Source: Aminipila sp032051575
GTDB lineage: Bacteria > Bacillota > Clostridia > Peptostreptococcales > Anaerovoracaceae
Reading direction: 5' to 3'
DNA: 64,000 nt
Assembly: GCF_032051575.1 (NCBI RefSeq)
Contig: NZ_DAMBYD010000002.1
Span: 124,001-188,000, forward strand
Made by a program: the position numbers and the translations under genes. Shown one piece after another: positions 23,966-33,022 of the stretch. Under the pieces are notes generated by a model. The model saw only the letters and a program-made list of their open reading frames with translations, was not told where the DNA came from and did no database searches. Every line of letters begins with the position of its first letter. Position 1 is the stretch's first letter.

Positions 23966-24502
23966 ATGAAAAAAAACAAATTTTTTATGGGATTGGCAGT
24001 AGCTTTATGCGTATTATCTTTTGCAGGTTGTGGAACAAGTGACAAAATATCGGATGATACAAATAATGCTTACAATATTAGCAATACTACCAATGCAAAT
24101 GACTCAAATGCCCCTGTAGATGAAAGTAACGATAGCTTAGCAGATAATCAACCTGAAGGCGATGATGGAGATTCGCTGATAGACCTTTCTGCCATACAGG
24201 GCAGTGTGGTTGAATTTTCGGACGGTGCTTGCACCATTACGCCGGTAGAGACCTCTGATGACGGTGAAACGGCTGTGGCTGCTGCTCCTGGCAGTGAGAA
24301 CACAGACAATAATGTTACGGTTCATTATCAGGATGACTGCATTTTCCAGATTGCTCAGATTAGCCAAGCAACAGGAAAAGCATCAATTTCAGATGCAGAT
24401 ATTTCTGACATAAAGAAAGAAACAAGTTTGATTCTTTATGGTGAGCGGAGTGATACCTATAACCTAAATGCCGACAGAGTAATTATTGCTCGGTATGAAT
24501 AG
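23966..24502 (+). CDS. Lipoprotein, first gene of the FtsX-type transporter operon
   Basis: 178 aa. The lipoprotein signal is K-K-N-K-F-F-M-G-L-A-V-A-L-C-V-L-S-F-A-G-C, with the lipobox Cys at 21. Asn/Asp/Ser-rich linker (residues 25-65), then a compact acidic domain to the end. ATG 23966 has AAAGGTGG upstream; the ATG at 23945 has none. It is 11 bases before a permease gene, so it may be the external binding or accessory component. I do not recognise the domain. Confidence 0.75.
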   Translation: MKKNKFFMGLAVALCVLSFAGCGTSDKISDDTNNAYNISNTTNANDSNAPVDESNDSLADNQPEGDDGDSLIDLSAIQGSVVEFSDGACTITPVETSDDGETAVAAAPGSENTDNNVTVHYQDDCIFQIAQISQATGKASISDADISDIKKETSLILYGERSDTYNLNADRVIIARYE

Positions 24503-24513
24503 GGGGCGAAAGC

Positions 24514-25734
24514 GTGGCGTTTTATGAACTTGCAATCAGATATTTAATGAGGAAGAAATCAAAAACGGTACTGTTGTTTTTGGTATTGGTTTTTATTGGG
24601 AGTATGCTTCTCAACATATCAATGATTTTGCGGGCAACAGAAAAATCAGAGGCATTGATACAGGAAAAAACAAAGGCAAAAATTATTATAGAGGTTACAA
24701 ATGAAAAAGATAAAATTTCGGCAGATGAAATAAGGCAAGTTTCACTTTTGGAAGGAGTAGCTTTCATAAATCGTCAATCTAACAATTTTGCGTTTCCTGT
24801 TAGCAGTACTCCTGTTACCAACAGTGACTCTAAAGAAGAAGAAAACCTAAAAATTACAATATTTTCCTACGACGACTTGGAAAATGACAGTGCGTTTTTT
24901 GAACAGAGATATCGTCTGATTGAGGGGAGTTATATAAATAAGCATACGAAAAATGGTATTGTGATCAATTCGCTATTAGCAGAGCTAAATGGCTTAAGAG
25001 TAGGAGATACCATGGAATTGGAAACAGAGGATGGCATTTCTGTTTCGGCAAAAATTATAGGGCTTTTTATTTCTGGAAGCGAAAGAAAGCAGGAAGATAC
25101 GACATTTTCTGTAAATCGTATCGAAAATCATATTTTTGTTGATAACACAACTTACTCCAAAATGTTCGAAAATAATGGTTATGTAAGAATATCGGTTTAT
25201 GCAAAAAAACCAGAGGAACTTGATGATTTAGAAACAAAGTTAAGATCAATTTTTTCTGACAAAGTAGACATGACAACATCTGATACCTTGTTTCAACAGA
25301 CAAAAGCACCTTTGGAGCAGATAATCAGAGTTGCTAATCTAATGTTGATATTAACTTTTGTTACAGGAACAATCGTGGTTACAATTTTATTATGTATGTG
25401 GATGCGTACACGAAAAAAAGAAGCAGCGATATATATTAGTATCGGGAAATCAAAGATAAGCATTTTGCTTCAGGTACTTTTAGAAGCATTTGGTGTTTTT
25501 GTTATTTCGGTTGCAGGTGCGTGTGGGATAGGAACAATTATGGCGAAATTCCTTAAAGGTGCACTCGTTAATACTCAAACTACAGATATGATAATGGATG
25601 TATCTCTGAAGCTATCTGATATTAGTTTACTTTTGGGGATAGGAAGTAATATTGTGTTGATAGCAGTTATTGTTTCTATTGTTCCAATACTGAAAGCAAA
25701 TCCAAGAGAAACATTATCAAGAATGGAGGGATAA
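24514..25734 (+). CDS. ABC transporter permease, FtsX/MacB type
   Basis: 406 aa, GTG start with AGGGGGCG upstream. One N-terminal helix (about 18-38), a large extracytoplasmic MacB-like domain (40-270), then three helices (about 275-300, 322-345, 370-395) with the S-I-G-K-S-K-I-S-I-L-L coupling segment of FtsX domains. It pairs with the permease at 25739 and the ATPase at 27200. Such systems usually export or sense antimicrobial peptides and signal through an adjacent kinase. Confidence 0.88.
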   Translation: MAFYELAIRYLMRKKSKTVLLFLVLVFIGSMLLNISMILRATEKSEALIQEKTKAKIIIEVTNEKDKISADEIRQVSLLEGVAFINRQSNNFAFPVSSTPVTNSDSKEEENLKITIFSYDDLENDSAFFEQRYRLIEGSYINKHTKNGIVINSLLAELNGLRVGDTMELETEDGISVSAKIIGLFISGSERKQEDTTFSVNRIENHIFVDNTTYSKMFENNGYVRISVYAKKPEELDDLETKLRSIFSDKVDMTTSDTLFQQTKAPLEQIIRVANLMLILTFVTGTIVVTILLCMWMRTRKKEAAIYISIGKSKISILLQVLLEAFGVFVISVAGACGIGTIMAKFLKGALVNTQTTDMIMDVSLKLSDISLLLGIGSNIVLIAVIVSIVPILKANPRETLSRMEG

Positions 25735-25738
25735 GACA

Positions 25739-27187
25739 ATGAATGTTTTTCAAAGAGCAAGGCGTTCTGTTACACGAAAGCCTGTAAAAAGTATATTGCT
25801 GTTTCTGGTGGTATTTGTGATAAGTTTATTTTTGCTGTCTGGAATGGCAAGTAAGACGGCTAGTATCAATACACAAGATAAAACTAGACAAGCAATCGGA
25901 GCAGGTCTTTCGCTTGAAGCAAATGAAACAAACCGTCATAAACGAATAGAGAAAATATCAAAACAAATTGGTGAGGACAAGGAAGGAACGCTTGACGGTT
26001 TTTATCAAAAAAAGATTGATACCATTAATGGTGTGCAATGGCAGGTAGGGACAGATAATTCCTTTGAAACCTTAAAAATAGATGATATTGAAAAAATCGC
26101 TGTGGTTTCCGGAATATGTGACTATAATATCAGAACTGCTACAACTCCGGTAAATCCAGTGAATTTTTCCAGAATTGAAGATGAAGATATAGATCAAAGC
26201 ACCGATATGCAAGGAGTTTGTTTAGTTGGTAATCGGGATATGCAAATGGACGCAAATGTTCTTTCTGGAAATGTGTCAGTGAAAGACGGGCGAATGGTAG
26301 GAAAAAATGATGTGGATGTCTGTGTGGTTTCTGAAGAATTAGTAGAACGCAATGGATTGCAGGTAGGAGATAAATTGCAATTTAATGATTATCACAACAG
26401 AGAAAATTCTACTGTATATGAAGCGGAAATCATTGGTATATACACAGTACAGCAGTATATGACTCCGTATATGTCAGGGGATACGTTTCGCTCTGAAAAT
26501 GTAATATTTACAAACTTAAGATTTCCAGAAAAAGCAGAAGGAAGTGAAAATGAACCGTTATATGAAAAAGCCTATTTCAAGATTGAGGATGTTGATACGT
26601 ATGATACGGTCAAGGAAAAGGTAAAAGAGGTAGATATTGATTGGGAAAGATATGACCTGATTGATAATAACGGGAATTATGATGCGATGTCGGCGAATTT
26701 TAACGACTTGGAACGCATTAGTGAAATTATGATAATGGTTATTGCTTTGGCAAGCTTTATTATTCTTTTCCTAGTATTTGTTTTTTGGCTAAAAAGCCGT
26801 GTTCAGGAAGTAGGGATATTTTTGGCAATAGGGATACCAAAGCTTCAAATAATAGAGCAAGTGCTATTAGAAGCTTTGATGATAGCTGTAGTTGCCGTGT
26901 CAATATCCTTTTTGATTGCTCCAACTGTGTCAAAATTGACTGCAAATTATCTGGTTGAACAGCAAGTGGCGCAGGAGAAAGAAGAAAAAGAACTAGATGC
27001 AGACAAGGTCGGGATTGATTTTCAGGAAACGGAGCAAGAGGTAACAGATATAACTGTTCATATGACGACACAGATGATGATGCTTGATGGAATCTGTATT
27101 TTGGTTTTGATAAGCCTTTCTGTTGTAATGGCTGGTACGTCAATTTTGAGAAGAAACCCGAAATACATACTAAGTGAAATGAGCTAA
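25739..27187 (+). CDS. ABC transporter permease, FtsX/MacB type
   Basis: 482 aa, starting 4 bases after the first permease. Same layout: one N-terminal helix (about 15-38), an extracytoplasmic domain to about 335, then three helices, with G-I-F-L-A-I-G-I-P-K-L-Q-I-I-E-Q as the FtsX coupling segment. An insertion of about 45 charged residues lies between the last two helices. Likely heterodimer partner of the preceding permease. Confidence 0.88.
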   Translation: MNVFQRARRSVTRKPVKSILLFLVVFVISLFLLSGMASKTASINTQDKTRQAIGAGLSLEANETNRHKRIEKISKQIGEDKEGTLDGFYQKKIDTINGVQWQVGTDNSFETLKIDDIEKIAVVSGICDYNIRTATTPVNPVNFSRIEDEDIDQSTDMQGVCLVGNRDMQMDANVLSGNVSVKDGRMVGKNDVDVCVVSEELVERNGLQVGDKLQFNDYHNRENSTVYEAEIIGIYTVQQYMTPYMSGDTFRSENVIFTNLRFPEKAEGSENEPLYEKAYFKIEDVDTYDTVKEKVKEVDIDWERYDLIDNNGNYDAMSANFNDLERISEIMIMVIALASFIILFLVFVFWLKSRVQEVGIFLAIGIPKLQIIEQVLLEALMIAVVAVSISFLIAPTVSKLTANYLVEQQVAQEKEEKELDADKVGIDFQETEQEVTDITVHMTTQMMMLDGICILVLISLSVVMAGTSILRRNPKYILSEMS

Positions 27188-27199
27188 GGAGGAAAAAGA

Positions 27200-27847
27200 A
27201 TGATATTAGAAGTGAAAAATATTGATTATGCGTATAAAACTAAAAAATCAAAAAAGGTATTAAATCAGGTATCAACGCAATTTGAAGAAGGAAAATTCTA
27301 TACGATTGTAGGGGCAAGCGGAGCAGGAAAAACTACGTTACTGTCGCTGCTTGCAGGTCTTGATACACCAATGTGTGGAAGTATCCTTTATAACGGAGAG
27401 GATATACAAAAGCGGGGCTTGAATTATCATAGGAAACATAACGTGTCCATCGTATTTCAAAACTATAATCTCATTGATTATCTGACCACAGAAGAAAATG
27501 TAAAGCTTGGTGGGAGTAAAAGCCCGCAGAAGTTACTGTCCGAGGTAAATATTCCACATGAAGCGTGGACAAGAAATATACTGCAACTGTCGGGAGGACA
27601 ACAGCAACGAGTTGCCATTGCAAGAGCTTTGGCCAGTGATGCGAAAGTACTTCTTGCCGATGAGCCAACAGGTAATCTTGATGAAAATACAGCAGACGAA
27701 ATTATTGAACTGTTATGGCATACAGCTCATAAACTTGCAAAATGTGTGATTGTTGTAACCCATAGCAAGAAAATTGCAGATATAGCAGATGAGGTTATTC
27801 AGATAAAGGATGGCTTCATTGAGAGAAATAGTCAAATCCATAATTAG
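27200..27847 (+). CDS. ABC transporter ATP-binding protein
   Basis: 215 aa. Walker A is G-A-S-G-A-G-K-T-T (residues 38-46), Q loop F-Q-N-Y-N-L, signature L-S-G-G-Q-Q-Q-R-V-A-I-A-R-A, Walker B V-L-L-A-D-E-P-T-G-N-L-D, H-loop T-H-S. It is of the LolD/MacB subfamily that works with FtsX permeases. GGAGGAAAAAGA precedes the ATG, 12 bases after the second permease. No terminator is evident before the rlmD-like remnant. Confidence 0.93.
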   Translation: MILEVKNIDYAYKTKKSKKVLNQVSTQFEEGKFYTIVGASGAGKTTLLSLLAGLDTPMCGSILYNGEDIQKRGLNYHRKHNVSIVFQNYNLIDYLTTEENVKLGGSKSPQKLLSEVNIPHEAWTRNILQLSGGQQQRVAIARALASDAKVLLADEPTGNLDENTADEIIELLWHTAHKLAKCVIVVTHSKKIADIADEVIQIKDGFIERNSQIHN

Positions 27848-28032
27848 GTGTGTTGGATTTTGTAGGGAATTACCCACCGAATAAAAAGGCTGCGGAAGCG
27901 GCTGCACCTCCTATGCCTGTCAGCCATTCGATGTGCGGAAAGCATTCTTTATCATTTGGGAAGCATCGCGGAGGCTTGCAAATACAGTGGTGCAAAATAA
28001 AGATTTTGAGGCGTATTCACGACATCATTATT

Positions 28033-28080
28033 GTCTGCTCAAGGCATACGGAGTGTGGTTGTTTGTTGGAGAAGAAATAA
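28033..28080 (+). pseudogene. rlmD-like 3' end remnant (E)
   Basis: One frame reads C-S-R-H-T-E-C-G-C-L-L-E-K-K-stop, close to the RlmD C-terminal pattern S-R-H-V-E-C-V-x-L-L. The bases CAAGGCAT...GAGTGTG are shared with remnant D at 35708-35726. There is no upstream coding sequence for it. This is the weakest of the remnants. From 27848 to 28032 I find nothing else I can name. Confidence 0.45.
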
Positions 28081-28274
28081 GATGAATTGCAGTCTTACTA
28101 TTACTAATCAATATGTTATAATAGTCATAAAGAAAATTGATGAGAATCATATAACTTTAGTTTTTTTAGATTTTCATGTCATGTAGTTTTGTAAGCGGAA
28201 GAAAAACAGGGCCACAGAAAATTTTGATTGAGCGGTAAACTTGTAAGTTTTATATTTTGGGGAGGTGGGTATCG

Positions 28275-28679
28275 ATGAATAACGATTTGGGTTCTTTGAA
28301 ATTTGATTTTTGCTTTTCATTGATCCTTGCTTTTATGGAGTGTGCAGTCGTTACTGCGCTGATTTGGGCTACCTTTAATGGATTTGGCGGAGTGACTATG
28401 GAGTATACAAAAAATGGAGAGGTCGCCATTACTGTGATGCTAACGGTACTCCCGTTGTTGCTGTTAATAGTTCTATCTTTTCGCTTAGTCAGACTGCACA
28501 AATGTAAATCGGATGCAAAAGGGTACGTTTTCGCAATTCTGTGTTATTTTTCGGGGATTTTAATTGGAATTATTGCCTTTCAATTTCCTTTAATATTCCC
28601 AAACTTAAAAAAGTCAATGACTTCATTGTTGATAGACGTTATAAGAGGTTTTGGCTGGGTTGAATATCCTATCGGATAA
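28275..28679 (+). CDS. Small membrane protein of unknown function
   Basis: 134 aa from ATG 28275, with GGGGAGGTGG 9 bases upstream; the TTG at 28257 overlaps that site. Three hydrophobic segments are visible (about 8-32, 51-73, 87-112). No recognised family. It lies alone between two rlmD-like remnants, as the sole cargo of a short cassette. Confidence 0.6.
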   Translation: MNNDLGSLKFDFCFSLILAFMECAVVTALIWATFNGFGGVTMEYTKNGEVAITVMLTVLPLLLLIVLSFRLVRLHKCKSDAKGYVFAILCYFSGILIGIIAFQFPLIFPNLKKSMTSLLIDVIRGFGWVEYPIG

Positions 28680-28833
28680 ATATTCTATTTAAGAAAGTCA
28701 GAGATGATGAGCATTCACTCCTGTAGGCGAATTATAACAAAGCTGCAGGAAATTCATATAATCTAAACAGACCGATAAATAGAAATTTACAAAGAGAAAA
28801 GATAAGTAGGATCGGAGATATTGATTTCTGTTA

Positions 28834-28890
28834 AAAACTGCTAAGACTAAAATCCTAAGTACGCTGAGAATTTTATTGTTAGCAGCTTTT
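28834..28890 (+). terminator. Possible terminator after the small membrane gene
   Basis: AAAACTGCTAA (28834-28844) can pair with TTAGCAGCTTTT (28879-28890), with one bulge. The remainder of 28680-28990 holds nothing I recognise. Confidence 0.45.
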
Positions 28891-28994
28891 ATCTTTACTA
28901 AATTAGACATCGAAAAATGAGAGTTGCAATGGTTATAATCAGTACTACTATTTTATAAAAACAAGGTTTGAGTGGTGGAATTATTGAAAATACA

Positions 28995-29084
28995 CCCTGA
29001 CGCCAAGGGGGTACCAGAGTCGTTGGTCATCAGATTACAGCCACAAGGCACGTTGAGACGGTAACACTGATCACAAAGAAGTAA
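28995..29084 (+). pseudogene. rlmD-like 3' end remnant (B)
   Basis: Reads A-T-R-H-V-E-T-V-T-L-I-T-K-K-stop, identical in its last 12 codons to the intact rlmD C-terminus. The 50 bases upstream are not rlmD but match remnant C (ACCCTGnCGCCAAGGGG, then TACCAG). Thus B is a joint between remnant-C-like sequence and the native downstream block. Confidence 0.85.
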
Positions 29085-29440
29085 AACAAATGAAGTGAGC
29101 AAGATGTACGTCTTATGCAAAGAAACCCCAGTGGTGAAGTGCAGGCAGATTTTTATTAATATAGATACTAAATAAAGAAGGATGGAAAATAAAATGGGTG
29201 ATAAAAGTATTAAAAAGGAAACAAAGAAACCGAAGAAATCAGATAAAAAGCCTTCAGCTACCTTAGCTTCCTCAGTGATAAGACCGGTTGTGACTCAACC
29301 TGAATTAATTAAAAAGGAGAAAAAGCATAAGTAGAGTTTCAAGACGAGATGTTGCGGTTTTGGAGTGAAAAATGGGCAAAAATTAGGCTAAAAAATGCCC
29401 GATTTTTGCCCTGGTTTTTAGGGAAAAATATAGATGATAT
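29047..29440 (+). repeat. Direct repeat copy B
   Basis: Gapless match to 20867-21260 with 8 mismatches. Both edges are sharp: upstream sequence diverges at the CAC codon of the R-H-V-E tail, and downstream after TATAGATGATAT. Confidence 0.9.
29194..29334 (+). CDS. Small Lys-rich protein (copy B)
   Basis: The 46-codon product is identical to that at 21014-21154, with the same ribosome binding site. No nucleotide differences fall inside the coding region, while all eight differences lie outside it. This suggests recent duplication or selection on the protein. Function unknown. Confidence 0.7.
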   Translation: MGDKSIKKETKKPKKSDKKPSATLASSVIRPVVTQPELIKKEKKHK

Positions 29441-29518
29441 AGCGGCATTTCGAAAGGAAAATCAAACTATAATTATAAGATTAGAGCAGGAAAAAAAGTA
29501 AATGAAGGCAGATCCTTA

Positions 29519-29576
29519 TTGACATATATTTATGATAGTGATATATTTGTATCTATAAGTGACAAATATATCACTA
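29519..29576 (+). promoter_or_regulatory. Promoter overlapped by a 15-bp inverted repeat operator
   Basis: TTGACA (29519-29524), 17 bases, TATATT (29542-29547). TAGTGATATATTTGT (29536-29550) and ACAAATATATCACTA (29562-29576) are perfect inverted copies 11 bases apart, covering the -10 and start site. Repression by the XRE protein at 29962 is the simplest reading. Confidence 0.75.
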
Positions 29577-29591
29577 TATGGAGGTTAACAT

Positions 29592-29957
29592 ATGTTTAGT
29601 AAAAAAAGTAGGTTTCTAGGTATGCTAGGATTTTTGGGATTTGTGGGGTTTCAGGCTTTCCGATATTTTGGTAGTGGAAATGTTAATGATTTAACTTACA
29701 TCGGTTTCTTTGGATTCTTTGCATTTTTCTTTATTGCAAAAATAAGCGGCAACAGAACAGATGAAAGATATGTTGAAGATGTTAAAATAGCTAAAGCGTT
29801 TATGGGTAATCTTGCTTTTATCGAAATAACCATGTTGATGATATTAGGAGTTAAAGAGTCTCCAATTCGTGAGTATTTATTTATTCTTGTATCCGCGTGT
29901 TTTGCTTCCTTAATAATTTCATATGCAGTAAAACTTTATATACTGGAAGAGAGATAA
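29592..29957 (+). CDS. DUF3796-like small membrane protein
   Basis: 121 aa with four hydrophobic stretches (about 8-25, 34-52, 72-90, 95-115). The charged loop K-I-S-G-N-R-T-D-E-R-Y-V-E-D-V-K-I-A-K-A-F resembles DUF3796. Paired with a small XRE regulator 4 bases downstream, the same plan as DUF2975/YozG at 14330. GGAGG precedes ATG 29592. Confidence 0.65.
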   Translation: MFSKKSRFLGMLGFLGFVGFQAFRYFGSGNVNDLTYIGFFGFFAFFFIAKISGNRTDERYVEDVKIAKAFMGNLAFIEITMLMILGVKESPIREYLFILVSACFASLIISYAVKLYILEER

Positions 29958-29961
29958 TAAG

Positions 29962-30168
29962 ATGGCTGATTTTATTTGCAATATAAAGAAATACAGACAA
30001 TTAAAAGAATTGACACAAGAACAATTGGCTGAAAAAGTTGGCGTTAGGCGAGAAACAATTATGCGGTTAGAAGCAGGAAAATATAATCCATCTCTAAAAC
30101 TTGCTGTTGATATTTCAAGGGTTTTAGAGACACCTATTGAGGATTGCTTTAATTTTAACGGTTGCTGA
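29962..30168 (+). CDS. Small XRE regulator
   Basis: 68 aa, an HTH_3 domain only: I-K-K-Y-R-Q-L-K-E-L-T-Q-E-Q-L-A-E-K-V-G-V-R-R-E-T-I-M-R-L-E-A-G. It belongs to the short YozG/XRE group that accompanies membrane proteins. Likely repressor at the inverted repeat 29536-29576. Last residues C-F-N-F-N-G-C. Confidence 0.88.
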   Translation: MADFICNIKKYRQLKELTQEQLAEKVGVRRETIMRLEAGKYNPSLKLAVDISRVLETPIEDCFNFNGC

Positions 30169-30262
30169 GGCAATTAATAACTTGTACGCATTTGGCGGAA
30201 AAGGCGCATAAAAGATTGATTATATATAGATACAACAAAACTCACTAAATAAGGAGGACGCT

Positions 30263-30985
30263 ATGAACTGGGAACCATGGACAGGCTGTTACAAAATTAG
30301 TGATGGTTGCACATATTGTTATTTTTATGGACCCCATGCAAAACGATATGGTCAAAACGTCATAGAAAAAACAGACAAATTTGATTGGCCTATAAGGATG
30401 AATGCAAAAGGCGAATACAACATTAAAGGTAACAAAATTCTTGCAACTTGTTTTGCAACTGACTTTTTTCTTCCTGAAGCAGACGAATGGCGTAAAGAAA
30501 TATGGGCTATCATCAAGAAAAGAACAGATATAGAATTTTTGATTTTGACAAAGCGGATTGACCGCTTCCTTGTATCGCTTCCGTCAGATTGGGATACTGG
30601 ATATGACAATGTGAATATTGGATGTACTGTCGAAAATCAAATATTAGCCGATTATAGGCTTCCATTATTTTTATCCTATCCGATAAAGCGGCGTTTTATT
30701 GCCTGCGCACCGCTATTAGAAGCGATAGATTTAACATCATATCTTCATGGAGTAGACCATGTTACAGTTGGTGGTGAAACGGGGCGAGAGGCTCGTGAAT
30801 GTGATTATGATTGGGTACTTAATATCCGTGAACAATGCGTAAAAGCAAATGTAACATTTTGGTTCAAAAATACAGGCTCACTTTTTCTACGTGACGGAGT
30901 AGTGGAAAAAGTAAATCCATTTAAGCAAACCAGTATGGCAAAAGAGCTTGGTATAAATATTTCAGACGGAAAAAGGTTGTTTTGA
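30263..30985 (+). CDS. DUF5131 (phage Gp37/Gp68) family protein
   Basis: 240 aa. The N-terminal motif N-W-E-P-W-T-G-C-Y-K-I-S-D-G-C-T-Y-C-Y (three Cys in CxxxxxxCxxC) is diagnostic of DUF5131, a radical-SAM-like family often found in phages and mobile elements. Later motifs fit too: I-L-T-K-R, N-I-G-C-T-V-E-N-Q and V-G-G-E-T-G-R-E-A-R. Substrate unknown. AAGGAGG precedes ATG 30263. Confidence 0.85.
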   Translation: MNWEPWTGCYKISDGCTYCYFYGPHAKRYGQNVIEKTDKFDWPIRMNAKGEYNIKGNKILATCFATDFFLPEADEWRKEIWAIIKKRTDIEFLILTKRIDRFLVSLPSDWDTGYDNVNIGCTVENQILADYRLPLFLSYPIKRRFIACAPLLEAIDLTSYLHGVDHVTVGGETGREARECDYDWVLNIREQCVKANVTFWFKNTGSLFLRDGVVEKVNPFKQTSMAKELGINISDGKRLF

Positions 30986-31031
30986 CAGGAACGGAATAGT
31001 ATAAAACATTATTACCTATTTTGTTTAATTA

Positions 31032-31115
31032 ATGTTCTGAACCAGTCCAATGAGTATTGGGCGCAGTGTACCTCATAATAAAGAACGGATGTATATTGTT
31101 GGGTTTAAAGGGTGA
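31032..31115 (+). pseudogene. C5-cytosine methyltransferase remnant
   Basis: The frame 31068-31112 reads V-P-H-N-K-E-R-M-Y-I-V-G-F-K-G, matching motif VIII of DNA C5-cytosine methyltransferases (V-P-Q-N-R-E-R-x-Y-I-V-G-F). V-L-N in another frame just upstream (31033) suggests a frameshift. The rest of the gene is gone. From 31116 to 31287 nothing else is recognised. Confidence 0.6.
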
Positions 31116-31287
31116 AAAGCTATCAAGATAAAGTGCCAAAACCAAAGTGAAATGGCGGATGCTACGTAGCGTTTCATTTATGACATAGAGCGTTTCTTGT
31201 GTGAAAATGAATGCTTAGGTATAGTAAAAGCACATCGAACAATTCGGTGAACAATTAGTTTTCATAGGAACAAGGAGGAACAAATTT

Positions 31288-31878
31288 ATGACAATAGGAG
31301 AAAAAATTAAGGAAGCAAGAAAGAGTGCGGGACTTACACAGGAACAGATAGCTGAGAAACTGATGGTATCACGCCAAGCAATTACAAAGTGGGAATCAGA
31401 TAAAGGAATTCCGGATGTTGATAATTTGAAGGCAATTTCAAGTTTACTAAATGTTAGTATAGATTATCTTCTTGATAATGGACAGAATATGTACACCCCA
31501 GTCATTAGAGAAGCAATTGATTTATCAAAGTATGAAAAGAATGCGAAAACACAGATTGTTATGGAAAAATATCCAGAGGCTGAGGTATGGTCGTTAATTG
31601 CCAAACCAAAGCTTACAAAGGGTGAAATAGTAATTGATAATGTATTGGGATTTATATTTGACGCACCATTTGGGATGCCGGAATTGGCTAATGAACTTAA
31701 AAATGTAAATAAATCTTTCTTTTTGGTAAATAAAGATAGTAAACAGTATTTTGTTATGGTAACAAATGAGTTTATTGAAAGTCGTGAAATGATAAAGCCT
31801 GTGACAGAGAAGAAGTTTGAAATAGGTAAGATGAAATTTACAAAGTGTAGCTATCCGGTGAAGGATAAGAATAGATAA
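31288..31878 (+). CDS. XRE regulator with C-terminal domain
   Basis: 196 aa. Residues 1-65 are an HTH_3 domain (MTIGEKIKEARKSAGLTQEQ, then IAEKLMVSRQAITKWESDKG, IPDVDNLKAIS). The remaining 120 residues form an alpha/beta domain without membrane helices that I cannot name. AAGGAGG precedes ATG 31288. It lies 74 bases upstream of a WYL regulator. Confidence 0.85.
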   Translation: MTIGEKIKEARKSAGLTQEQIAEKLMVSRQAITKWESDKGIPDVDNLKAISSLLNVSIDYLLDNGQNMYTPVIREAIDLSKYEKNAKTQIVMEKYPEAEVWSLIAKPKLTKGEIVIDNVLGFIFDAPFGMPELANELKNVNKSFFLVNKDSKQYFVMVTNEFIESREMIKPVTEKKFEIGKMKFTKCSYPVKDKNR

Positions 31879-31952
31879 TTATATACACCAGTTTGTCTGT
31901 GAATCTTTGATATTTAAAATATTGAGCTTCATAAAAGAAGGGGGTTCACGTT

Positions 31953-32915
31953 ATGGCTAAAAACGATAATATGCTGGCAATTCTGTGGATGCTGAATTCA
32001 GGCGTAAAAATGACTGCAAAACAAATATCCCAAAAATTAGAAATAAATATAAGGACAGTTTATCGGCATATTGATGCACTATGTGCCAGTGGAGTGCCTA
32101 TAATATCCGCCCCAGGTCATAATGGCGGGTATAGCCTGCTGAATAATTTTATCAGATCACCTCTGCTATTTGATATGGAAGAAAAAAAGGCACTCCTTCA
32201 TGCTGCTGTTTTTGCAAAAGAAGCTGGATACCCTTTGAGTGAGGCATTAGGCAATGCGACATCAAAGTTGAAAATGTATTCGAATAAGGAACAGGAAAGT
32301 ATACTTAACCATCATTTAGCCGGAGTTGAAGTTATAAACCGCATGGTAAAACCTTCCATTAAGCCGATATTGGCGGAATTGGAGCAGGCTGTAGAAAAGG
32401 AATTCTCTGTAGAAATTGATTATCTCACAAACCGTGAAGAGCAACCAAAGAATAGGATAATAGACCCCTATGGAATGGTTTACTGGAACAACAAATGGTA
32501 TACTGTTGCATTTTGCCACCTAAGGAATGAAATACGAAGCTTTCGGGTAGATCGGATTTTACTAATCAAGTGTACTCAAATAATATTTAAGCGTCCCGAA
32601 GCTTTTTCGACCCGTGAATTTTTTATGAAGAACCTGTTACCTGATTTAGTGGGTAAGGAGGGGTTAATCTCTTTAATTATCGAAGGCAGGTCAGAGGCGT
32701 TGGATGAACTATGCATGCATTGGTTTTTAGGGCATCATCTGAAAGAGCGAACATCTAATCAAGCCGTCTTTTTATTTGAGGAAAAATCAATTCATATTTA
32801 TGTCCCTTATTTTCTCCTACCCTATGGTAAATCCATTCAAATAATCGAACCACAGAGTTTGAAAGAAAGACTTGTTGCTATTGCATCGGAGTTAATGGAA
32901 TATTATCAACTTTAA
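31953..32915 (+). CDS. WYL-domain transcriptional regulator (YafY type)
   Basis: 320 aa. An N-terminal HTH_11 (residues 5-60, MTAKQISQKLEINIRTVYRH) is followed by a WYL domain (about 150-225) with V-E-I-D-Y, R-I-I-D-P-Y-G-M-V-Y-W-N-N-K-W-Y-T-V-A-F-C and S-F-R-V-D-R-I, then a WCX-like C-terminus. Such regulators sense ligands through the WYL domain. GAAGGGGG precedes ATG 31953. It probably controls the DJ-1/PfpI-type gene downstream. Confidence 0.9.
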   Translation: MAKNDNMLAILWMLNSGVKMTAKQISQKLEINIRTVYRHIDALCASGVPIISAPGHNGGYSLLNNFIRSPLLFDMEEKKALLHAAVFAKEAGYPLSEALGNATSKLKMYSNKEQESILNHHLAGVEVINRMVKPSIKPILAELEQAVEKEFSVEIDYLTNREEQPKNRIIDPYGMVYWNNKWYTVAFCHLRNEIRSFRVDRILLIKCTQIIFKRPEAFSTREFFMKNLLPDLVGKEGLISLIIEGRSEALDELCMHWFLGHHLKERTSNQAVFLFEEKSIHIYVPYFLLPYGKSIQIIEPQSLKERLVAIASELMEYYQL

Positions 32916-33022
32916 TAGCTTCACTGACAGCAGATGTCAGTGAAGTTATTTTATAATGAGGATAGTCACTGATTACCGATGGTCGGTATTTCTTGATGAA
33001 TAAAATAGGGAGAAATTGCAAA

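Noticed and set aside
27901..28080. Open frames of 60-76 codons across 27850-28080
   Set aside because: No ribosome binding site or family resemblance; the only supported signal is the rlmD-like tail in another frame.
28250..28501. Minus-strand frame opposite the small membrane protein
   Set aside because: The plus-strand frame has a strong ribosome binding site and membrane helices; the minus one has neither.
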